A stretch of 64,000 nucleotides of DNA from Polynucleobacter sp. MWH-UH23A (GTDB taxonomy: Bacteria; Pseudomonadota; Gammaproteobacteria; Burkholderiales; Burkholderiaceae): the NCBI RefSeq assembly GCF_040409805.1, contig NZ_CP099572.1, positions 1,116,001 through 1,180,000 of the forward strand. Reading direction: 5' to 3'. The position numbers were made by a program, and so were the translations under genes. The notes under the pieces are model-generated. The model was not told where the DNA came from, did no database searches, and was given only the letters and a program-made list of their open reading frames with translations. Position 1 is the stretch's first letter, and each line of letters starts with the position of its first letter. Shown in pieces: positions 57,500 to 64,000 of the stretch.

Positions 57500-59368
57500 T
57501 TAACTGAAGAATTCTTTTGCCAGCGCTATTTGCTCAGGCTTAACAAATGCTGGGGCATGACCCACATTCGGAATCTCAATACTGCGAGCATATGGATTAA
57601 CCTTACACATTTCAGCGACTGTCGCCGCTGAAAGTAAGTCAGAATCAGCGCCGCGCACGATCAACATCGGAATGTGTATTTGCTTGAATGCATGCCACAT
57701 CGCGACTTCACCTGCTTTAGCCATAATGGGATTAACGGAGGCAAAAGGAACGGCGATACTAGGGTCGTAATGCATTACCCACATTCCATCACGTTGCACT
57801 AACATCGGCCCGTTATACACTTCCCACTCCTCAGGGGTATGTTCACCAAAAGTAGCGCAGATTTGATTTAAGCGGTTTAATGCATCGGCACGATTGGCAA
57901 ATGCAAAAGGTTGGCCAACGTAAGAACCTAAGCGCTTAATCGCGTCTGGTTCAATTCTGGGACCTACATCATTGATCAACATTCTGCGTATAGGTGAATT
58001 TGGCATTGCCGCATACACCATACCAATCAAGCCACCCATCGAAGTACCTAGCCAATCGACTTGTGCTACCCCAAGTTGCTTTACCAGTTGCGCAATATCC
58101 GCAACATACTGGGGAACAGCATATTGCATTGGGTTGCTTAAGCGATCAGAGTCGCCACGACCTACTACATCTGGACAGACTACGTAATAGTCTTTACACA
58201 TTGCTTGAGCGAGAGTCTTAAAATCACTACCACGACGCGTTAAGCCATGCACACATAAGAGAACTTTAGAATTTCTGGGGTCACCCCAGGCGTGGTATGC
58301 CATGCGATGCGTGGATTCACCGCTGGTACATTGCACATAGAAAGTGTCGCCCGCATGAATTACATCGGCTTGCTGATGAAAATGGTGTGCATCACCATCC
58401 TCAACACAATCAATCACCGCATGCACTTCTTCTGGTTGCAGAGTGACGTGATCGATCCCGTGCTTATCTAGCAGCATCTGATTTATTCTGGTCATGATTT
58501 CTGGCCACTCTTTTATATCAGCAATTTCGATATGACCAATCAGCGCTGGAAAACTAGGCGTCATCTCCCAAACATGCAAATCATGGACCGCAAGAACTCC
58601 AGGCACGCTCTTTAAATCTTTCCCCACTTGCAAGTAATCAATGTGTAATGGGACACCCTCCATTAAGAAGTGATATGACTCATGCAGGATTGAAATGGTG
58701 GACTTGAGGATCAGCAAAGATACCAAAATGGATAGGATCGCATCGATTGGCATCCAGCCAGTCAGTTGAATCACCACGCCAGCCACTAATGCTGCAATCG
58801 AGCCTAATAAGTCACCCATGACATGGATTAGTGCTGCGCGTGTATTAACACTTTTCTTATCTCGTGATAGAACCCAAGCTACCACGATGTTCATTAGCAG
58901 ACCAATCGCAGCAACCACCGTTACCGTAAGACCATCCACCTTATGCGGATCGTAAAAGCGACTGATAGCCTCAACGACAATCCAAATTACTAAGCCGAGC
59001 ATCGCAATACTATTAACAAAGGCGGCAAGAGCCTCCGCCCTGCCAAAACCAAATGAATGTTTGGGAGATGGCGGACGACGAGAAATAATTTGTGCCAACA
59101 GCGCGAGACCTAATGCAGCTGCATCGGTCACCATATGACCGGCATCTGATATTAAGGCTAGTGAATTTGCAAAATACGCTGCGGCACCTTCAACACCAGA
59201 AAAGCCGAGTGTCAGTACTAAGGCAATTAGCAGCAAATTTTGATTAGAGACCTCTTTGCTATGAGAGTGTTTTGCATCACCCTTCTTATGCGCATGCAGA
59301 GAAGGATCAACACCAGAATGACTTTGGTGCTTATGCGACCTTGAATGGAAATGATGGGATCCCGACAT
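57500..59368 (-). CDS. Fusion of cation-diffusion-facilitator transporter and alpha/beta-hydrolase
   Basis: A 622-residue protein with two complete domains. Residues 1-45 are His-rich (SHHFHSRSHKHQSHSG), as in zinc-exporting CDF proteins. Residues about 45-250 have six membrane helices with the CDF metal-site motifs SDAGHMVTDAAAL and LIHVMGDLLGS. A CDF C-terminal domain runs to about 320. Residues about 335-622 are an alpha/beta-hydrolase: LLCVHGLTRRG, nucleophile GTSMGG (S443), and the end VGHAPAFV with the catalytic His. No stop or frameshift is seen between them. Placed 15 bases before relA; its role is unknown, metal export and an esterase activity being likely. Confidence 0.88.
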   Translation of the reverse strand: MSGSHHFHSRSHKHQSHSGVDPSLHAHKKGDAKHSHSKEVSNQNLLLIALVLTLGFSGVEGAAAYFANSLALISDAGHMVTDAAALGLALLAQIISRRPPSPKHSFGFGRAEALAAFVNSIAMLGLVIWIVVEAISRFYDPHKVDGLTVTVVAAIGLLMNIVVAWVLSRDKKSVNTRAALIHVMGDLLGSIAALVAGVVIQLTGWMPIDAILSILVSLLILKSTISILHESYHFLMEGVPLHIDYLQVGKDLKSVPGVLAVHDLHVWEMTPSFPALIGHIEIADIKEWPEIMTRINQMLLDKHGIDHVTLQPEEVHAVIDCVEDGDAHHFHQQADVIHAGDTFYVQCTSGESTHRMAYHAWGDPRNSKVLLCVHGLTRRGSDFKTLAQAMCKDYYVVCPDVVGRGDSDRLSNPMQYAVPQYVADIAQLVKQLGVAQVDWLGTSMGGLIGMVYAAMPNSPIRRMLINDVGPRIEPDAIKRLGSYVGQPFAFANRADALNRLNQICATFGEHTPEEWEVYNGPMLVQRDGMWVMHYDPSIAVPFASVNPIMAKAGEVAMWHAFKQIHIPMLIVRGADSDLLSAATVAEMCKVNPYARSIEIPNVGHAPAFVKPEQIALAKEFFS

Positions 59369-59403
59369 GGTGAACCCATTATTCCATTAATTGATGACGC
59401 TTG

Positions 59404-60054
59404 TTAGAAACCCGCTGTATCAACAGGGGCACCCGTCTTGGCGATAACCTCTTCCTTAGTAACACCAGGAGCCAACTCGACCAACTTCAGCCCTTTTGGA
59501 GTGATATCTAAAACACAGAGATCCGTGATGATCTTGCTGATGACCTTTACACCTGTCAGGGGTAATGTGCACTTAGGCAAAATTTTGAGCTCTTCTGTGC
59601 CATCTTTCTTTTTGGCAACGTGCTCCATCAAAACGACCACGTGCTTTACACCGGCAACCAAATCCATTGCACCGCCCATACCCTTCACCATTTTTCCTGG
59701 AATCATCCAGTTGGCTAGGTCGCCATGCTCGCTCACTTGCATCGCACCCAAAATAGCAATGTTGATTTTTCCGCCACGAATCATTCCAAAAGAATCGGCA
59801 GAAGAAAAGATAGAAGAGCCTGGCAAGGTTGTAACAGTTTGTTTGCCAGCGTTAATCAAATCAGCATCAATAGTCGCTTCAGTTGGGAATGGTCCAATAC
59901 CCAACAAACCGTTCTCTGACTGAAGCCATACTTCCATATCTTTTGGCACATGATTAGCCACCAATGTAGGCATACCAATACCTAGGTTCACGTAGTAACC
60001 GTCTTTTAATTCTTTCGCAGCACGTGCTGCCATCTCATCTCTATTCCAAGGCAT
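59404..60054 (-). CDS. scoB: 3-oxoacid CoA-transferase subunit B
   Basis: A 216-residue subunit. Motifs: [22 protein letters not shown] and [12 protein letters not shown], with the catalytic Glu in SENG, and [13 protein letters not shown]. Succinyl-CoA:3-ketoacid (acetoacetate) type or 3-oxoadipate type cannot be told apart with certainty. It is 27 bases after scoA; together they make the two-chain transferase. Confidence 0.92.
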   Translation of the reverse strand: MPWNRDEMAARAAKELKDGYYVNLGIGMPTLVANHVPKDMEVWLQSENGLLGIGPFPTEATIDADLINAGKQTVTTLPGSSIFSSADSFGMIRGGKINIAILGAMQVSEHGDLANWMIPGKMVKGMGGAMDLVAGVKHVVVLMEHVAKKKDGTEELKILPKCTLPLTGVKVISKIITDLCVLDITPKGLKLVELAPGVTKEEVIAKTGAPVDTAGF

Positions 60055-60081
60055 ATCGATCTCTCTAATTCTTTCTAATAA

Positions 60082-60780
60082 TTAAGAAGCTGAAAGCGTA
60101 CGTTGCTCAATACGCTTCTCTGGAGTTTTATTAATCACTAAGCGGTGCACATAAATGCCTGGAGTATGAATCTCATCAGGATGCAATTGTCCGTTCTCCA
60201 CAATCTCCTCTACTTCAGCCACGGTAATCTTGCCCGCCATTGCCACCACCGGATTGAAGTTACGTGCGGTATAGCGATAAACCAAGTTACCAGACTTGTC
60301 TGCCTTCCATGCTTTCACTAAAGAAATATCTGAGACGATAGAACGCTCCATGATGTATTTCTCGCCATCGAATTCTTTTTCTTCTTTACCTTCGGCAACT
60401 AATGTACCTACGCCCGTTTTTGTGTAAAACGCAGGAATGCCGCAACCTCCAGCGCGTAATTTTTCTGCCAATGTTCCCTGCGGCGTAAATTCCAGCTCTA
60501 ACTCACCCGCTAAGTATTGACGCTCAAATTCTTTGTTTTCGCCAACATAAGATGCAACCATTTTCTTTACTTGGCGAGAATTCAATAACAAGCCCAAGCC
60601 AAAGCCATCGACGCCAGCATTATTTGCAATAGCAGTAAGATTTTGTGCGCCAAGATCCTTCACTGCCTGAATCAATGCTTCAGGAATGCCGCACAAACCA
60701 AAACCACCAACGGCAATTTTTTGGCCGTCCTTCAAAATATCCCGCAGGGCATCAACTGCCGATGGGTAAGTTTTATTCAT
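60082..60780 (-). CDS. scoA: 3-oxoacid CoA-transferase subunit A
   Basis: A 232-residue subunit. I chose the ATG at 60780 because AGGA lies 8 bases upstream and the protein then begins [16 protein letters not shown] as in the family; the frame is open 33 codons further. Motifs: [16 protein letters not shown] and [11 protein letters not shown], plus [15 protein letters not shown]. With subunit B it activates acetoacetate or 3-oxoadipate to the CoA form. Divergent from the ETF-QO gene. Confidence 0.93.
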   Translation of the reverse strand: MNKTYPSAVDALRDILKDGQKIAVGGFGLCGIPEALIQAVKDLGAQNLTAIANNAGVDGFGLGLLLNSRQVKKMVASYVGENKEFERQYLAGELELEFTPQGTLAEKLRAGGCGIPAFYTKTGVGTLVAEGKEEKEFDGEKYIMERSIVSDISLVKAWKADKSGNLVYRYTARNFNPVVAMAGKITVAEVEEIVENGQLHPDEIHTPGIYVHRLVINKTPEKRIEQRTLSAS

Positions 60781-60939
60781 AACTTTTGTCCTAATATTGC
60801 CGAAAATGGTAAAAAAGTAATCATAATGCTTTAGGCGCCCAAGCCCAGCCAGTCTTGGCACCAAACTAGTTTTAGGCACTTGGAACTAAACTATCTAAGC
60901 TTAAATACCCCATTTTTTAAGAAATCTCGGAGAAATTGC

Positions 60940-62610
60940 ATGAATCCAGCGCAGTTATTAGAACAGTTCGGGCCTCGCGAATCCATGGACTATGACCTTG
61001 TGATCGTAGGGGGCGGACCCGCTGGTTTATCAGCTGCAATCCGAGCAAAGCAGCTCGCTAATGAATCCGGAAAAGAAATTAGCGTCTGCGTATTGGAAAA
61101 AGGCTCTGAAATTGGTGCGCATATTTTGTCTGGCGCCGTTATGGACCCCAGAGCCTTATCCGAATTATTTCCCAATTGGAAAGAATTAGGTGCCCCACTC
61201 CATACTGAAGTTACTCAAGATCAGTTCCTCTTTTTAACAAAAAACAATTCCTATCAAGTACCAAACTGGATGTTGCCGCATTGCTTCCAGAATGAGGGTA
61301 ACTACATCATCAGCCTTGCAAATGTCACCCGCTGGTTAGGAGAGCAAGCGGAGGCGCTTGGTGTAGAAATTTTCCCAGGCTTTCCTGCTGCAGAAGTTTT
61401 ATATAACGAACAAGGTGCTGTTGCTGGAGTAATCACTGGTGCAATGGGTTTAGATAAAGAGGGCAACCCAACCGACCAGTTTCAGCTCGGCATGGAATTG
61501 CGTGGCAAATACACCTTATTCGCAGAGGGCGCTCGTGGCCACCTAGGTAGGCAATTAATTTCTAAGTTCGCATTGGATAAGGACTCTGATCCACAAAGCT
61601 ATGGTATTGGAATCAAAGAGCTCTGGGAAGTTGAGCCATCCAAGAGTAAGCCTGGTTTAGTGGTTCATACCGCCGGTTGGCCTTTAGAGAACGACACCTA
61701 TGGTGGATCATTCCTTTATCACTTAGGGGACAACAAAGTGGCTGTGGGTCTGGTTGTTGGCCTCTCCTACAAGAACCCCTACCTCTCTCCGTTTGAAGAA
61801 TTCCAAAGATATAAGTTGCATCCGAAGATTCGCGAAACCTTTGAGGGTGGTAAACGCATTGCCTATGGTGCACGCGCATTAACTGCTGGTGGTTTGAATA
61901 GCTTGCCTAAGACAGTCTTTCCTGGTGGCGCGCTCATCGGTTGTGATGCAGGCTTCTTAAACGCATCTCGTATTAAAGGTAGTCATGCTGCTATCAAGAC
62001 AGGCATGCTGGCTGCTGAAGCAGCTATTGCTGCATTGGCTGATAACCGCTCAGCAGATGTGCTTGCAGGCTACCCAACTGCCTTCCAAAATAGCTGGTTA
62101 CACACCGAACTTAACCAGGCCCGTAACTTCAAAGCTTGGATGTCAAAAGGCCTTTATCTAGGCACGCTAATGGTGGGTCTTGAACAGAAAGTACTGGGTG
62201 GCAATATGCCATGGACCGTACATCTTAAGCACGCTGACCATGAGTGCCTTGAGCCAGCTTCACAGCACAAGCCAATTGATTATCCAAAGCCTGATGGCAA
62301 GATTAGTTTTGATCGCCTGTCCTCAGTATTTATCTCCAATACCAATCATGCAGAGAGTCAGCCAGTTCACCTCACTCTGAAAGATGCAGCTATTCCGGTA
62401 AGCCTTAATCTGAAGACTTACGCTGGGCCGGAGCAGCGATATTGCCCTGCCGGTGTTTATGAATATGTTGAAGCAGATGGTCACCCTAAACTGCAGATCA
62501 ACTCGCAGAACTGTGTGCACTGCAAAACCTGTGATATCAAAGACCCAAGTCAAAACATTGTTTGGGTAACACCTGAAGGTGGTGGCGGACCAAACTACGG
62601 AGCGATGTAA
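60940..62610 (+). CDS. Electron-transfer flavoprotein:ubiquinone oxidoreductase
   Basis: A 556-residue membrane-associated flavoprotein passing electrons from ETF to ubiquinone in fatty-acid and amino-acid oxidation. I chose the ATG at 60940 as CGGAGA lies upstream. FAD motif VIVGGGPAGLSAAIRA, ubiquinone/FAD part GARGHLGRQLI, and the C-terminal 4Fe-4S ferredoxin-type segment with Cys in RYCPAGVYEY and NCVHCKTCDIKDPSQNI. The ETF subunits themselves are not in the window. Next comes gloA, 3 bases after its stop. Confidence 0.94.
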   Translation: MNPAQLLEQFGPRESMDYDLVIVGGGPAGLSAAIRAKQLANESGKEISVCVLEKGSEIGAHILSGAVMDPRALSELFPNWKELGAPLHTEVTQDQFLFLTKNNSYQVPNWMLPHCFQNEGNYIISLANVTRWLGEQAEALGVEIFPGFPAAEVLYNEQGAVAGVITGAMGLDKEGNPTDQFQLGMELRGKYTLFAEGARGHLGRQLISKFALDKDSDPQSYGIGIKELWEVEPSKSKPGLVVHTAGWPLENDTYGGSFLYHLGDNKVAVGLVVGLSYKNPYLSPFEEFQRYKLHPKIRETFEGGKRIAYGARALTAGGLNSLPKTVFPGGALIGCDAGFLNASRIKGSHAAIKTGMLAAEAAIAALADNRSADVLAGYPTAFQNSWLHTELNQARNFKAWMSKGLYLGTLMVGLEQKVLGGNMPWTVHLKHADHECLEPASQHKPIDYPKPDGKISFDRLSSVFISNTNHAESQPVHLTLKDAAIPVSLNLKTYAGPEQRYCPAGVYEYVEADGHPKLQINSQNCVHCKTCDIKDPSQNIVWVTPEGGGGPNYGAM

Positions 62611-62613
62611 TTC

Positions 62614-63000
62614 ATGATGCTATTGCACACCATGTTGCGTGTTGGCGACCTCCAGCGCTCGATTGATTTTTACACCAAAGTATTGGGCATGAATCTCTTG
62701 CGCACCACTGAGCGACCAACACAAAAATACTCATTAGCCTTTGTTGGATTCGGTAAAGGCAACGCAGATGGCCAAGCGGAAATTGAGCTGACCTATAACT
62801 ATGGCGTTGACTCCTATGACTTGGGCAGTGCTTACGGCCATATTGCGATTGGAGTACCTGATGCCTATGCTGCTTGCGAAAAGATTAAAGCGGCTGGCGG
62901 TAATGTGACTCGCGAAGCTGGCCCTGTAGCCGGGGGAGATACCATCATCGCCTTTATAACCGATCCAGACGGCTACAAAATCGAACTGATTCAACGATAG
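62614..63000 (+). CDS. gloA: Lactoylglutathione lyase (glyoxalase I)
   Basis: A 128-residue enzyme that makes S-lactoylglutathione from methylglyoxal and glutathione. [22 protein letters not shown] is the family start with the first metal His; GHIAIGV gives the second His, and KIELIQR gives a metal Glu. The length fits the small nickel-type GlxI. It starts 3 bases after the ETF-QO stop and ends 2 bases before the next start. Confidence 0.93.
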   Translation: MMLLHTMLRVGDLQRSIDFYTKVLGMNLLRTTERPTQKYSLAFVGFGKGNADGQAEIELTYNYGVDSYDLGSAYGHIAIGVPDAYAACEKIKAAGGNVTREAGPVAGGDTIIAFITDPDGYKIELIQR

Positions 63001-63002
63001 TA

Positions 63003-64000
63003 GTGACAGAGTCTGGGCAATTTCATCTCGAGATACTCACCAAGATATCTGATGTAACGTCACCAGAATGGAATGGCCTACTTTCAGATGATGCAGGCCC
63101 TTTCCTAAAACATGAATTTCTGTCCTCACTAGAAGAGACAGCTTGCGTTGGCAACAATACTGGATGGCAAATCGCCCATCTAGTTCTCAGGTGTAATGAT
63201 GAAATAGTTGGCGCTATTCCCTTGTATTTGAAGCAACACTCATACGGTGAATATGTCTTTGATTGGTCGTGGGCGCAGGCCTATGAGCAGCAAGGTATGA
63301 ACTATTACCCAAAAGTACTCTGCGCTATTCCATTTACGCCTGTTCAGGGCTCTCGCCTACTATCCAAACCAGGATTTAATAAAGCGTTAATTTATTCGAA
63401 ACTAATTTCTGGTCTGAAGTCCTTGGTCATAGACAATCAGTTATCTTCAGCACATGTCTTATTCCCCCAGAAGCATGAGGTTGACATACTCAATACACAA
63501 GGATTTTTACTAAGAGACTCCGTTCAGTTTCATTGGCATAACCAGGGTTATCAATCCTTTGAACAATTTTTATCATCTCTCACCATGAAGAGGCGGAAAA
63601 ATATACGTCGCGAACGAGAGTCTGTTGCAAGACAAAACATTTCATTTAGACATATCCCTGGAAGAGTCTCGACCGATCATGATTGGGAATTTTTCTACGC
63701 ATGTTATGCAAACACCTATTTTGAACATCAATCACAGCCCTATCTCAATGAATCGTTCTTTAAACTTTGGGGTAAACGTCTCCCAGAAAATCTACATTTA
63801 ATTGTGGCTGAGAGAAATGGTGCTCCAATTGCATCCTCATTACTTGTTGTAGATGCCGTTATGTCGAAGGCATATGGTCGCTATTGGGGTGCGCTTGAGC
63901 ATATTCCTCTTTTGCATTTTGAAACCGCCTACTACCAAGCAATTGAATATTGCATAGCTGCAGGTATTCAAACCTTTGAGGGTGGCGCACAAGGCGAGCA
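63003..64000 (+). CDS. FemAB-like GNAT-fold acyltransferase, 3' end outside window
   Basis: This frame starts with GTG at 63003, 2 bases after the gloA stop, and runs through the right edge, so the gene is partial. The 332 visible residues match the peptidogalycan biosynthesis/recognition (DUF482) group: QFHLEILTKISDVTSPEWN, GAIPLYLKQHSYGEYVFDW, and the segment LTMKRRKNIRRERESV. The tail visible here reads IQTFEGGAQGE, also typical of that family. Function in detail is unknown; the fold suggests transfer of an acyl or aminoacyl group. Confidence 0.8.
   Translation, partial: MTESGQFHLEILTKISDVTSPEWNGLLSDDAGPFLKHEFLSSLEETACVGNNTGWQIAHLVLRCNDEIVGAIPLYLKQHSYGEYVFDWSWAQAYEQQGMNYYPKVLCAIPFTPVQGSRLLSKPGFNKALIYSKLISGLKSLVIDNQLSSAHVLFPQKHEVDILNTQGFLLRDSVQFHWHNQGYQSFEQFLSSLTMKRRKNIRRERESVARQNISFRHIPGRVSTDHDWEFFYACYANTYFEHQSQPYLNESFFKLWGKRLPENLHLIVAERNGAPIASSLLVVDAVMSKAYGRYWGALEHIPLLHFETAYYQAIEYCIAAGIQTFEGGAQGE

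Overview
The window looks like chromosome from a freshwater betaproteobacterium close to Polynucleobacter (Burkholderiaceae). This is inferred from protein character (H-NS-like protein with the short AWxGxG-type C-terminus, phasin, orphan Bug-type binding protein, RelA without a working HD half), moderate-to-low GC, and gene order such as odhA-odhB-odhL and thrS-infC-rpmI-rplT-pheS-pheT-ihfA. No database search was possible.

Layout. (1) 1-6.6 kb is accessory: a two-component system (kinase cut by the left edge), a secreted or outer-membrane protein, and a two-gene McrBC-type restriction system whose McrB carries an EVE-like domain. It ends exactly at the 3' half of a broken tRNA-Asn gene that still has its terminator, so this is the edge of an integrated element. 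(2) 6.7-16 kb holds catabolic and transport genes: a MarR-like regulator, a Bug binding protein, a TPP enzyme, an FAH-family hydrolase, a U32 protein, an outer-membrane channel and an IlvD/Edd dehydratase. (3) 16-21.5 kb has an acyl-CoA ligase, the yqjD-yqjE-yqjK-type stress membrane operon, an Smr protein, a tiny HTH/zinc protein with a striking palindromic operator, a lipoprotein, a phasin and tRNA-Ser. (4) 21.5-41 kb is mostly housekeeping: lysC, tilS, accA, alkA, cysS, ppiB, lpxH, suhB, trmJ, cysE, roxA, bamC, dapA, trpS, zapE. (5) 40-45.7 kb is the 2-oxoglutarate dehydrogenase operon. (6) 46-55.4 kb has an HTH/receiver-like regulator, an H-NS-like protein, a thioesterase, tRNA-Pro and the translation-factor cluster. 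(7) 55.4-64 kb has tRNA-Val, relA, a cation-efflux/hydrolase fusion, a 3-oxoacid CoA-transferase pair, ETF-ubiquinone oxidoreductase, gloA and an acyltransferase cut by the right edge.

How the parts work together. Acyl-CoA ligase, CoA-transferase, ETF-QO and phasin point to fatty-acid/ketone-body and polyhydroxybutyrate metabolism feeding the TCA cycle through OdhA/B/L. LysC and DapA serve lysine and peptidoglycan supply; CysE and CysS serve cysteine supply and use. The most unusual items are the tRNA-bounded McrBC cassette, the 59-residue regulator with a 29-nt perfect operator placed between -35 and -10 boxes, the paired TTGC-N6-GCAA sites upstream of the phasin gene, the probable AUC start of infC, and the transporter-hydrolase fusion.
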